Shown: one piece after another, positions 11,416 to 23,700 of the stretch
How positions within the stretch are numbered: the first letter of the stretch is position 1
How the letters are laid out: each line of letters begins with the position of its first letter
Assembly (NCBI GenBank): GCA_016858145.1
Contig: JAEHOE010000001.1
Span: 2,542,001 to 2,606,000 of the forward strand
Length of the DNA stretch: 64,000 bases
DNA from: Edaphochlamys debaryana
Taxonomy: Eukaryota; Chlorophyta; Chlorophyceae; Chlamydomonadales
Direction of reading: 5' to 3'
Program-made: the position numbers and the translations under genes
The notes under the pieces: model-generated
What the model was told of the DNA's origin: nothing
The model's database searches: none
What the model saw: the letters and a program-made list of their open reading frames with translations, nothing else

Positions 11416-14400
11416 GTTGCTCCTTCAGACGGGGCAGGCAGTGCCAGCCGGCGCAGGCGTGCGGCGAGCCTTCATGGGCGATTCCGGCCGTGCCTTCGCC
11501 GGCCCCGCCCTTCGTCAGCTCTTCAGGGCCCGCGAGTGCATCAACACCACCCGCGCATACGCGACATTGCTACGCGTTAGCGGAGGGCTCGGCTTTGGGG
11601 CAATACACCCGTTGTCTTCTTGCGGGGTAAGCTGCAGGTTATCCTGTATTTGGGTAGCGAGCTACGCCGGCTTTGAGTAGGGCGAAATTCACAGACGGCT
11701 CTCAGTTCTTCACAGTCGCCCGTCAAATGTTGGTACGGTTGTGTCGCCACTAGTCGCGCGAAGGAGCCTTGCTACTGAGGGCAAATGTATCCTCAAGTCA
11801 GCAGCGATGCCCTGTTGCCCTACGCGCAGGCCTTCATCATCTAGTCGGGCCGTAAGTTTTTTCCTCTTGACTACACCACACACGCAGGCCTCACGATACG
11901 CAGAAACGCACACGAAATACAATAGCGAGCGCTGTGGAAGGAGCATTTGGTTTGCCGTGCGCTCCGGCCGCCTCGCCCCCCGCCGCTGGCCACCGCTAGG
12001 CCACCGTCACATGTGCGGGGTCCACTCAAGGTTGCCCAGGAGTTGGAAAGAAGTTGCGCAGACGGCGGGGCACGCTAATGGAAAGCGCACGCATGAGAAC
12101 CGCGGCTGCGGAGCACTCCCCTTCGATTCCAAACGCGGCCAGCTTCGTCTTGAGATAAACACTTGGGTTTGATGGCGCTGGCCTCCTGAGCCGCTCACTC
12201 ACCGTACCCATGTCCCCCGGATCCCGCCACAATGTGGAGGAGCTTCTTAGCATCCGCGCTATACCACCGACCACCCAGCCTAGGGGTCGGGAAGCAGGTG
12301 CTGGTACGTGGGTTTCACGTAGGCACGTCCTCGCCGCGCTCTGCTCGCCACCGAGGGAGCTCGCCGGAGCCCGGCTCTGTCCTGCCCGCCGAGTCCCTGT
12401 GCCGGCCCGCCCTTGCAGCGTCCGAGGTCCCGGGCCGCCGCCAGCACCAGCACCAGCACCAGCGTCAACACACCCAGCCAGCGCTGAGGCTGCCGTGCCT
12501 GCGCTCAGCCCGGTGCGCCCCCTGGCGAACCCTATCGCGCCACTCAGCCTTCCCCGTCCCCTGTCCCTGTACCTCTTCCCCGCAGGGTCAGCTCTCAGCT
12601 GCCCCGGCGAGCACATGCACTGTACCCCCCCAGCTGAGTCCCGTCCCACCTCACGTGCACTCACTCAGCTGACCCCAGTCTGCCAGCCCCAGCTCACAGC
12701 CTCGCAGGTACCTCCACAGCTTCCGCTCCGCCTCGAGGCAGCTTGCGCCAGCGCGTGTTCCACAGCAAACTTTGAGCGCGGGCACTGCGGCCTGTGTCTA
12801 CGAGCGGAAGGCAGCCTCAGCCCTACACCTTCACCGTCTGCTTCGCCCGCCCCGTCGCGCGCTTCTCCCTTGTGGGGCCTTGCCATATCTGCCCCTCTCA
12901 ACACGATGCGGTTCCTGCGCCGACTCGTTGGTGTCGAGCTAGTGCACGCGGGATGACGGGATGAAGCCAGGCGGGTTCTACTCCGGCCCACCCCCTGGTC
13001 CCCACACTCAGGGCCCCCTAAGCATACCAGAAGACAATCAAACAAGGATACTGACCATACCACAAGCTGTATCCTAGACCTGTTACCCCCATTTCCGTCC
13101 GAGGGGGTGGGTTTCGGCAGGGTCGGACCGAGGACGGGTAGGTGCCTCCGGTCGCCGAATTAGCCCACGCCTCTCAGGTTGAAAGCTTAGGAACGCATAT
13201 GTAGGTGTTTGAGTGAGACCCAGGGTGGAGAACGGCTCGCGATGCCCAGAAAGAGCGTTGACTAACGGTCAGCGACCACCCGCGAGGGCTTCAGAGCACC
13301 TCGTTTGTCTCATACGGCTTCTTCTAACTAACGACAACAGCAGACAGAGTTCTGGCGACATCTGCGGAGGTCGCCCGCCCAAGCATGTCGGCCGACATGC
13401 ACCCGCGACCGACCACTTCTAGGCACCCCAGGGCCTGAAACAGGCCTCTCCATGCATAACAAGCCCATAGAATCATCCTGGGGTGGGGACCAGGAAGGTA
13501 CTAGGGAGCCAAGGGAGTGGAACCCGCCTGGATGAAGCGTTTACTGCCGTTCCGTGGTCAGCCACTTATCAGCCGTTCTTGCCACTGACTCTTTCCCCCG
13601 GTTCGCACTGCACACGCACCGCACTCTTACCGTTACAACAGGTTTACAACACCACAGGCTGAATCGACGCTGCGCTTCACTGTGATCACAGGTGGGCCAA
13701 CGCGCTCTGACGGGACTGCCGACCGCCTGCACGCACCGGGGGCCTCGACACCAGGAGCCAGGAAAGCACCGTTTGCGCGCGTGGCTGCCCCTAGGTGAGC
13801 CCCTGCCTCAGCGATGCACAACACTGGCACCCTGCATTCTTCTCGCGCGTTGCGGCAGCGGCTACGTCGACGCGCTCGGCTGCATCCCCCGGCGTCGTCC
13901 TGACCAAGCTGCACGGCCCCTGCGAGTACAGAACCCCCACCGGACCCCGCAGAGGACTGGCACGAAGACTGGCACGCTTCACGGCTGGGGGCTTCTTCAA
14001 GCGGCTCAGGAAAGTGCTATCCACGCCTGCCTCCCATAGGACCTGTGTCAGCCCGCTAGCAGTAACCGGCACAGCTCTACGTCGTCCGCAGCATCAGCAT
14101 GCCGGTTACTCTAGCATAGCCCTTCTCAGCCGCATCACCGACTACATCTGCTGCGCGTACCGCTCCGTGTAGTGCTAGATAGCCCTGTTGCTAGTGCACT
14201 GCATGGAGGCTATGCCCTCCGACCCCCGCAGAGCTGCGGCAAGTCACTGGCACCCGCTCTCTCAGCCTGGTGACACTCACAGTAGGGCAAGCGGCTTCAC
14301 GGCAGGTTGCCTTGCTAATGGTCGACGCCGGGCTAATGGCTAATGGCCGGCTAATGGTCGACGCCTGGCAGGTTCTTTTGGCCCCAGCGCCGTCCCACAT

Positions 14401-14631
14401 AGAGCACATCGCGTCTCGGACTCTCATTGTCACCCTCCTGCCCTTCCTGCCGGCTGCCTGCACCCCGATCCACGTCCTCCCACGCCCCCATGCCCCCCCA
14501 AGCCCACCAAGCGACGCTCACACCTCTCGTTTCTTCTAAGTTCTAACCCCACGTGGGGGCTATGCCCTCCTCCCGCCACGCGGTCCCACAGTCGCGACGC
14601 TCGTCCTTCGACCCGCACCACGTGCATATGC
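11416..14631. other. Gene-poor region upstream of the cyclase and downstream of the biotin gene
   Basis: About 3.2 kb holding the cyclase promoter and 5' UTR and the 3' UTR of the biotin gene. Several open frames exist (for example near 12.0-12.9 kb on both strands), but none shows a recognisable domain or phased introns. Minor repeats at 14208-14570 are listed separately. An unrecognised small gene cannot be excluded. Confidence 0.5.
14208..14570. repeat. Short direct repeats downstream of the biotin gene
   Basis: A 16-bp word, GCTAATGGTCGACGCC, occurs at 14314-14329 and 14350-14365. A 13-bp word, GGCTATGCCCTCC, occurs at 14208-14220 and 14558-14570. They are too short and isolated to assign to a mobile element. 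Confidence 0.6.
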
Positions 14632-17600
14632 TCACACCACCTCGGACTCCTCCGCCGCCCCCATTCGGTCTCCACCAGCCCCCGCCTGCCCTGCGCACGC
14701 ATCCAGTGCGGCCCTCAGGCTCTGCAACAGCCACGCGGCCGTGGAGCGGGGCGCCGTAGGCGGCACCATGACGTACACCACCTGCCCCAACGGCCGGGCG
14801 TAGATGCCGTACTGATCCCGCAGCCGCCGTACGAGCTGTACTGCGCCCACTGACCCGTACCGCGCCGCCGAGGCAGCGGCGGCCCCCAAGCCGCCGACGG
14901 CGGGTGGCGGGGGCGCAGCGGCTGCCAGCTCGACCGCCAGGACCGTGCCGATCGACACGACACGGCTCAGCAGAGGGTGGTACGACAGATCGCGTACGGC
15001 AGCGTCGTCGTACAGGGGCAGGAGCCGGCCGCAGGGCTGGTCGCAGGCGGGGGTCTTGGGGCAGCGGCAGGGGTGGCAGACGTTGGGGTTGGTCTCGGGG
15101 CTGGTGAGCAGCTGCAGCGAGGCCGAGGCGGCGGCGCAGCCAATGGGGAAGGCCGTGTAGGAGTGGCCGTGGAGTAGCGAGAAGAGCTGCGGGGAGGATG
15201 GGGAAAGTTGGGGATGATGTGAGGTCAGGTGAGGGCTGTTGTCACAGCTCCGCTACTGTGCCCGCCGTCCAGCCCGGCCTTCACCCCAGCGGGCTGTCGA
15301 GCTGCGTCGGCCTCTGACCCGGTCTCAAGACCTTCCCCAGCGGGCAGCGGCGCACTGCGCCAGGCGAAGCCCCTCCCATCGGCACACCTTGCTGGGCCCC
15401 GCGAAGGCGCGGAACACGTCCTCGCTGGCCAGCGTCACGGCCCCCGGCACCGCCCCGCCCGTGAGCAGCTTGGCGAAGCAGGCGATGTCCGGGACCACGC
15501 CCAGCGCCGCACTGGCGCTCACGTGCCCCGCCCGCAGCAGCCCCGTGAACACCTCGTCGGCGATGAGGGGCAGCCGCCGCTCGCGGCAGAACTGGGGGGG
15601 CATTGGGGGGGGGGGGGGCACGCAGGATGAACTGAGAAGGCTTGAAAAGCGGGCCGGCCAAGGATTCGGTTGAGGACCGGGCCCCCAGGCCTCCTTCCAG
15701 GTCTCTTCCTCGGCTGGCCCTTGCCGCGGCCCCTCTGCGCCGCCGGCCTGGGCCCCGCACAGCCCGAGCCCCCTCCCCTCACACCCCCCTCCCCTCCCCT
15801 ACAACCCCTCCCCCCGCCCCCGCTTGCCTGCGCCATGGCCCGCTGGAAGCCCGGCTCCACCACCGCCATGCCCCCCGCCCCCTGCACCAGCGGCTCCAAG
15901 ATGCAGGCAGCCAGCCGGCCGCCACACGCCCCGGCCGCGGCCCCGGACCCGCCGGCGGCGGCGCCCTGGGCGGCCTCGTACTCGGCCACCGCCGCCTCGA
16001 TGTACGAGCGGTAGGCGGCGGTTAGGCTGGCGGTTGAGGCGGTTGAGGCGGTTGGGGGATCCAGCATGGCGTCCAGGGAGGGCCAGGCGGGCAGCGGGCC
16101 GGGGTGGTGGCGGGACAGCCAGGCAGGGGGGTCCAGGATGCGCCAGGCACCCTGCGGGACACGCCCATAGGGGGGTGGACTGGTGGGTGCCGAGAGGACC
16201 GCTCAGGGCACAGTGAGGGTGAGGTCCGCAGCTGCGAGCACCGGCGGCTGAAGCCGGATACCCCCCACCAGCCACAGGGCAGCTGCGGGGGAGCTCCAGG
16301 GCCCCCCCCGGCCTGCCACCGCCTCGTGCCGGGCTCCCCCCTGGCTCCCCACCTGGCGCATGCCCACGTAGGGGGGCTCCAGGAACAGCCCGCGGCCGCG
16401 GTACCAGGGCGCCTGGGGGGCAGGCGTGGAAGCCGGGGTTTGCCAGGGGACTCGTCGGGGGGTGGCAGGGTGGCACGTGGCTGTTGCCCGCAGTTCCCTG
16501 TCCTCTGCGTGCCCAGCTGCGAGTTTGGCCCGTTGCTGCCAAACCACACGTCAGCCACTACCGGTACTACCTGGGGCGCGTAAGCATCCACGCACATCTT
16601 GCGTGTGTGCTTGGCTCGTTTGCGCGCGCATGGCCTCTTTTGATGCCACGCCACGTCACATACAACTGGAGAGCACAGGCCTCCACGTACACATGCAGCA
16701 GCCCCCCGCCCGCCCCGCCCCCACCTGCAGCGGGCCGTTGAAGACCGAGGGCGGCACGCAGTCCTGTGACCCCAGCGTGTCGCCGTGGTACGCGCCCTGC
16801 AGCCCCAGCACCTGCAGCTCCCCCCCTCCACCTCCGCCGCCGCCGCCCCCCGCCCCAAAGGCCTCAAGCTCGCCCCGGTCCGACAGGAACTTGCGGAAGG
16901 CCATCTTGAGGGCAACCTCGATCTGGGGGCGTGGGGGGGTGGGGATGGAGGGGCGGGCAGAGAGCGAGCTGAGAGGCGGTAGCGGACTGAGCAACTCCGC
17001 CTCCGTGTGCGCGTACGGCGCCACGGGACGTGGCCGGAGGTAGGAGCCAGTCCATACTACGGTAGTCCATGCCCTAGGCACGCCGTGGAGTGCCCGGTCG
17101 CGCTATCAGCCATACTCCCGTGCCGCCGCAACCGCCCGCTCGGGTCTGCAGACTTCAGCTTCAACAGCCCTGACCCGGGCCAAGGCTTCAAGCACGCGAC
17201 CCCTGTCCCAGGCCCCATCCAGGCCCCACCTACCGCCGTGCTGCCGTCATCCGAGAAGAACACGCGGCTGGCCCAGCCCTGGCCGGGCCCACCCGGGCCC
17301 AGCAGCCGCCGTGCAGCCGCCAGGGCCGGCTCATGCGCAATCTCGGGGAACAGCACGTGCATGTAACGCCCTGCCGCGCCGCCAACCGCCGCCGCCAGGT
17401 GCGGCTGCAGCGCTGACGTGGCGGCCTGTGTCCACCAGCTGCAGCTCGCGTCGTACAGCGGTACGAGCTGAGCGTTAGTCACGTCGCCGGCGGCGGCAGT
17501 TGAGGCGGGGGCGGACAGGGCGGTCCAGGTGTCGCCGCAGCGACTGTCCACGACGGTGGCCGACCCCGGGGTCAGGCCGGCGTGCTGTGGCGTACAGTAT

Positions 17601-20319
17601 GTGCACAATGTGTACGGCAGGACCTTAGGCAATGTCACTGCACAACAGCCTATACCCGGTACCCGTCAACGTCCGCGCCGCAACAGTTCCCACGCATGCC
17701 AGGGACCCGTGTCCCTGGGACCTGCACCCCGGGATCTGTCTGTATCCCCCCCCGGGTCGCACCTGCGTGAAGGGCCACCAGAAGGCGCCCTCCGCCTCCC
17801 GCGCCGCGGCCAGCAGCCGGGCGGTGCGGGCCGCGTGGCGCTGCCTCAGAGCCGTCAGCAGCGCCTGCAGGTGGGGGCGCGCGGCGGTCAGCCAGGCGGC
17901 CAGGCAGGGGTCCAGGCCGTGCAGGGCGGGGTCGTGGCCCTGCGCGCGGGGGGCACGGAGCAGGCGTTACCGCAAGAGGCAAGGCACAGAGTCACGAGGG
18001 AGGTGGTAGGCGTGTGGTGGCAAGGGCTCTGCAATCACAGTACCACACCCTTGCGCTGGCTTGGCAGCTCAAGTCCCCCTCCCTGAGCGCCGTGCGTGGC
18101 CTGCGGCGCTCTGCCCCCTCCCCGCTTCTCTTACCGGCGGCGGGGGCGCGCAGGCGGGCAGCCCCACCACCTCGGGTGCGGGGGCGCCCAGGCGCGCGGC
18201 GGCCGCCCCCTCCGAGCCCAGGTGGGAGCGCAGGAAGTCCAGGTTGTCCAGGGGCACGCGGGCGGCGGCCGCCGAGGCGGAGGCGGAGGGCACCGTCTGC
18301 GTGGGGGAGGAGGGGCGAAACGGGCGGGGCAGGCGCGGGGAGCCTCGTCACTCGCGCACTCTCCAGCCCGCGGATCAGCCAGCGGCACTGACCGTGTTAC
18401 CTGCTTGCCTCACAGCCGGCAAGGGCGGGGCGCCCGTAGGGCAAAGTGCAGCGCACAGCCCCCTGCCTGGCGGCACCGGTACCGCTGCCGGCACCAGCAC
18501 CTGCGCGCGCACCTGCTCCCCCGCCCCCAGCACCACCACGGCCTCCACGCTCCAGCCGCGGCCCTGCAGGCTGTCCAGGGCGGACAGGGTGGCGGCGATG
18601 CCCCCCAGGCGGGGGTCCCCCACCAGGATGGCGGGCAGGCGCAGGGGGCGCAGAGCGTTGCACTGGGCAGGGGTGTAGGAGGGCGGGAGGTGGGGGCGCG
18701 GGCTCAGACGACGCGCCAAGGAGGCGTCCACAGCGACGGATTCAGCGGTGAGCGCTTGTACCAGCGCTGACAATGCAAGCTGGCCTGGGCCTGGGGTCTG
18801 CGGACAAGGGACCGTGTGTGCGACTGAGGCCCCATCCAAGAGGAGCCCAAGCCCTACCGCGAGGGAGCCCGACGGAGCGGGGCTGGTCACGCCCCCCGCA
18901 GTCTCCACCAACAGCACGCCGCCGCTGGCGCCGCCTCCGTCGCCCGCCGCCGCCAGCGCCGCCGCCTCCCGCTGCATGGCGGCGCCCGCCTCCGCCACCA
19001 GCTGCTCGTCAGGCACAGCACGCCCTGCACGCCACGACACGGCGTGCTTCAGCGTAACGACGACGGGTGCAAGGCCGTGCGAGGACATCACGACCACGGC
19101 CTCTTGTGTTAACCCTCCTGCGGACGGCGCCAACGCCCGGACCCCAGAACCCACCCTCTGGGGCCCGCCGCCCACGCCGTCAGCCGCTCGTCCTCGCCCC
19201 CACGAGGCCACCACACGCATGCACCCACTCACCCTCCAGCCTGGCGGCCAGGTGGGGGCTGACCGCGTGCTGCCACGCAAAGAGGGTGCTGCAGCGAGGG
19301 CCGGCAGCCCCCGCGGAGGCCTCCGGCACCGCCACCGCCGCCCGGCCCTCCGCCGCCACCGCCGCGTGCTGACCCATGGAGACGCTGCCGCCGCTGGCCA
19401 GCGCCTGCGGGGGATCCGATGGGACAGGCGCGCAAGCAGGTGAGGAAACACGGCGGCTCAGGGAAGGCCAGCCAACAAGAAATGCCGACTAGCGCATCAG
19501 CTCAGGCCCCTGGCCCAGTAGGGATGCAACGGGGCGTCATGACCACCGGCCCCGACGTGCGGGCGTCCTGCCCCTGCAAGGAGGCTGTACCCGTTTGCCC
19601 CCCTCACCCCCGACCCCCGACCCCCGACCCCAGATCCCAGATGACGCACCACGAGCCGTGCATCCGAGTCGGCCGGGAAGCCGGTCTGTACGGGCTTGAT
19701 GTACGACAAGGGCACCTGCGCGGGGGGCAGCAGCGCGGCAACGGCATGGCCTCGTGAGCGGTGTTGCCTCATCCTCCTCCACCACCGGCAGCTGGCAGCA
19801 CAAGGTAGGACCAGACCGGCGGCAGCGCTCCTGCCCTCTCAACACCCCAACCACCCTTCGACGCTCCTCCTGAGCCTATCAATCTGGTTGGAGCCAGGAT
19901 CCTGCCATGTGAGGGCGGAGCGGATCACACGTGGACCATCACGCTGGCGGTACAGACCCGCCTCGCCGCTGGGGGCTAGAGGCGCGAGGCTCTCGGCAGC
20001 TGCGCGCATCTCGCAGGGCCCATGCCGCTCTCACCTGTAGCCCTGCGGCTGCGTAGGCTAGGCCGACGCTGACGAGTGTCTTGCCCACATTGGTGTTGGC
20101 CCCCCACACGCTGTACGCAGCGACAGCCAGCGGCAGCGGACCGGCGGAGGCGGGCCGGCGGGCCCCGCTGGCCCCACCCTCGGTGCTAGCATCGGCACTA
20201 GTGGCTGCGGTGCTGCTGGTTGTGGACAGCGGCCGGAGCGTGCCGGCCGAAGCGCTCCGCCGAGCGCTCGCCGCTACCCAGCCGCGCAGGCAGCTCGCCA
20301 CGACGCGCTCGTGCGGCAT
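14632..20319 (-). CDS. BIO3-BIO1: Bifunctional dethiobiotin synthetase / DAPA aminotransferase (BIO3-BIO1 type)
   Basis: Thirteen exons: 20319-20035, 19715-19650, 19404-19233, 19024-18858, 18662-18513, 18296-18135, 17939-17763, 17584-17234, 16922-16725, 16412-16353, 16151-15828, 15591-15388, 15186-14632; 2871 nt, 956 residues, all phases consistent. The first 45 or so residues look like a mitochondrial targeting peptide (Arg/Ser/Ala/Thr-rich, no acidic run), fitting mitochondrial biotin synthesis in plants. The dethiobiotin synthetase half has the P-loop GANTNVGKT (73-81), IKPVQTGF and VETAGGVTSPAPSG. The aminotransferase half begins near WWPFTQ (388-393) and has FSDDGSTA, QGAYHGDTLGS, IADEVFTG, the PLP lysine in CFAKLLTGG (about K745), LLHGHSYTAFP and YARPLGQVVYVM. 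It makes DAPA from KAPA and then dethiobiotin. The exon 11 donor is GC rather than GT. The gene is divergent from the TPR gene at 20800. Confidence 0.95.
15031..15079 (-). other. Cys-rich insert within the DAPA aminotransferase domain
   Basis: The last biotin-gene exon encodes CHPCRCPKTPACDQPC, five Cys and one His in sixteen residues, between the LLTSPETNP segment and the LPLYDDAAV helix. As I recall the plant enzyme, this position holds a short ordinary loop. It may be a metal-binding or redox insert; this is inference only. Confidence 0.5.
15592..15827 (-). other. GC-AG intron in the biotin gene
   Basis: The donor reads CAG|GCAAGC on the minus strand and the acceptor is a C-run ending in CAG. 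It joins ...RAMAQ to FCRERRLPLIADEVF in phase 0, and no GT donor in the neighbourhood keeps the frame. Confidence 0.85.
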
Positions 20320-20799
20320 CGACTGCAGCTGAGGTGCCTATCGGTAGGTTTGGGTCTAGACGACGCTATCGCGTGCCGTCGGCGCTCGAGACGTCAGAGC
20401 GTGCAAGGATGGAACAGCAAGGGCAACTACCAAAGGCAGCCAGCTTTGAGTCCCATTCTGTGCGCCTCCGGTCAAATAACGGAGAGCGCGCAGCAAACTC
20501 GCAAATGTGCGTCGGAGGCACGATTGGATTACTGCAGCACCCAGGCCCTGCGCCCCCTTGCAGGATGTCGCCGCTGACCCCGCGCTCACAGCGCTTTCTA
20601 TTACACACAGCCCAATGCACAAGCATGCGTAGGCCGTTTTCCAAACGCCCACAGCGACTGGTCTGACCCCACAACCCTCGCTTAGCCGCGACGACGACCA
20701 GGGCTCGCTCAAAGTGCCCCTTAAGCTTGCTGCCGATGATGACCTAGAGCCACTTACCTTGGCGCGGCGCGCATAACCCGACAACGTTGTGTCAGCGGC
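20320..20799. promoter_or_regulatory. Divergent promoter between the biotin and TPR genes
   Basis: 480 bp separate the two start codons, so both promoters and 5' UTRs must share it unless an upstream non-coding exon exists. No clear TATA box is visible. Confidence 0.6.
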
Positions 20800-23700
20800 A
20801 TGGGCATTAGCGCGAGCAAGGAGCCTGGCGGACCGGGAGGCCCCCTGGGTCTGCTGCGGAAGAAGAGCGAGGCTTCTACCACGCGCCAGACGAAAGCTGC
20901 GCCTCCTTCTCAGCTCAGCCGTGCGCCACCGACATGTGACGTGAGGGGCGCTCAGTTGGAGTGGCTGCTGGAGAATACTCGTTCCCTTGGAAATGATGAG
21001 CAGCAAGTCGGGGATTTCATCCGCTCAGCGGGCCGGGACTGTTCGGCGCTTCTCGAGCAAGTGCCCGCAAGCGCTCAGGGCCCTGCCACGATCATGGTGC
21101 TTGTACACGAAACGACGACGTGGGCTTCCTTCATAAAGGCGCTCTCGTCCTACGCCCGCGCATTGGACACGCAGCGGCTGACCGCGCGAGGGTGAGCGAG
21201 TGCCTGCGTGCCCACATTGGAGAGGAAATGGGCAAGCAGTACAAGACTCGGCCAAGAGAGAGGGGCCAAACCATGGCTGGGCCAGACCTGGGACCAGCGT
21301 GGTCGGCACGCTATAGCCCGCTGGCCCCACGCCAGAACCTGGCCGTAGCGCCAGCCCAGCCCCAGGGGGGTATGTTTGGAAGCACTGGGCGGAGGATGTG
21401 TGGTTGCGCGCTTGCGGCTCGGGGTGACACGCCGGGCGCAAGGCTTAGTAAGGCTGACAGCAGGTAACCCCACCGCGTAAACCCTCGTTCGTGTTGTCAC
21501 ACCGCGTCTCGCCCCCTGCGCAGCTCTTCCGGACCTTGCGTTGTGGCGGGCTCGCCAGCTTCCGCCCTACTGGGAGATGGCTTGCTGGCCACCGGCGGGG
21601 GCTCAGGCGGTGGCGAGGCAAGCCCTGTGGGCGGAAAACCGGGCGCCCCGGACCCAGCCTCCGCCTGCATCCACCTGGCCCTCCTCCCGGAGGTGAGACC
21701 TGGCTTGTCTGGGTGCTTGCGCACCCGGCCGGTTCACAGGTTCTTGTAGCCTTACTAGACCAGTTTTATCTCGCCGCCACTGCACTGGTTGACCACAGCT
21801 CCGTCCCTTGCGCTCATCCACGGGCACACCGTTTTTGCCACCTGCAACCAACCACCCTCCCGGGTCCTTCCGCCCCGGCTCTCCATGCTTTGCAGTTGAG
21901 GTCTGGAGCCCTCGCCTCAGCGCCCTCTGCGCACCTGCTGTCGCTGCTTGTGCTCGACCCCGCCGGGGCGGTCTTCTCGGACCCCGCGGCCGTGCGGGCT
22001 CTGGCGGCCGCCCTGGCAGCCTCGGCGCAGCCGGCCTCGACGGCCCCCTCACCGCTGCCCTCGCCACAGGGCCGGGGTGCGTCTGGCCCCCTTCTGCGCC
22101 CCCGACTGCAGCTGGCCTCGGCCCTGGGGTCAGGCGACTGGGGCCCCATCACATGCGCCTTTGGGCGGCTCGGCGCCACTGCCACCACGGCGGCGGAGGC
22201 CGAAGCCGCGCGGTCGGTGGCGACTGCCGTGATCGAGGCCGCACGGCTGCAGTACGCGCAGTACGGACCGCTGTTCTGCAGCTTCGTGTCGTACGCACGG
22301 CCGGCATCGGGTTGTCTCTGCCACGAGCAGGACTGCCCCATCATGGCGATGGATGCCTGCAACCTCAGCCCTCGCCTGCCCTGCGAAGGCAGCGGCAACG
22401 GGGCTCACGGCCGGGCCACGTCACTGCAGCCGGGCGCAAGCAGCGAGGCGGGGCTGGATGCTGTGCCGTGCGTAAGCCCGGCCAGCGGACCCGGGCCCCA
22501 GGCGCCGCTGAGCCCCGTCCAGGGTCCTTCGGGGGCCGGCGAACCCCCCAACCGCTCCCGGTGCCTCAGTGACCCTGCCGTCGTGCCGGCCCCGGCTCCC
22601 TATGGCGCCAGCATCAAGAGGTTCACCAGCGGCAGTGTCTTGCATGCCGCCCCCCCGGACGGCCATGCCACGCTCTCCGTGCACCACCTCGTGCTCCCGG
22701 GCTCGGGGGGCCTCGGCCTCCACTCCCACGCCCCCGGTACGGACAAGACCAGCACCAGCAGCATTGGGGCCGTACGGCTTGGTACGGCACAGTCGCCGCT
22801 GCGGCCAGCCGGGTCCGCAGCCGCCACCGGCTCTGGCGCGGTCGACCCCGCCCTCGCAGCCGCTCCCAGCTCCGACGACTCCATTCGTGCTGGGACGAGC
22901 AGTGAATCCCACGTGATGCTGTCGTACGCCGTGGAGGCTGCGCGGCGGTACAGCGCGCTCCTGGAGGCGGGCGGGCGGTGGGCGGCTGCGGCAGGCGTGC
23001 TGGCGGCGGCCACAGGCGCGGCGGCGGAGCGGTGGGGCCACCGCTCTGCGGCTGTGGGGGCGGTGCTGAGTCAGGTGGCGCGGCTGGAGGCAATGCAGGG
23101 CCTACACAAGGCCGCTGAGCTGACGTGGCAACAGGTGGGGCACAGGGCCACAGGCTGCGGGGGTTGGGCCTCGCCTGGGCTGCGCTGCCCTGGTGTCAGC
23201 TGTTGGCTCGTCCCGTCCATGCCAGAACGGGGCGGCGCGGCAGCGTGGGGCAGGTGACCCCCTGCTACCAAGCCTGGTCTTCTCAGGCTCGCGGCGCTGA
23301 CCAGCCCGCTCCTACCATATCCCGCTCACGTTGCTCCGCTCCCTTCCCCCCTCCACTACCCGCCAGGCGATTGAGGCGCTGGAGCGCGCCCACGCCCCCA
23401 CGGCGCCGCCCCTGCTGCTGGCCCGCCTGCACCTGGCCACGGTCCTCACAGCCCTGGCGGCGCCCAAGGCCGAGGACGCGCTGCGCTCGGCCATGGCTGC
23501 GCTGGACGCCGCCGGCGGCCCGGCGGCGGCGGGGGCGCTGGCGGGGCGCCGCGCGCTGGCGGCTCATCTGGCGGCGGCGGGGCGGTGGATGGAGGCGGAG
23601 GTGCTGCTGCAGGGCATGCTGCAGGCGGAGGAGGAGGCGCCGCCGCCGCTGACGGTGCTGTCGGCGTCGGCGGCCGGGTCGGGTGGCGGGGCTGGCGGCG

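Noticed and set aside
12026..12956. Overlapping open frames on both strands (212 and 248 codons)
   Set aside because: No recognisable domain, no phased partner exons and Pro/Arg-rich shadow-like composition; left as unassigned intergenic DNA.
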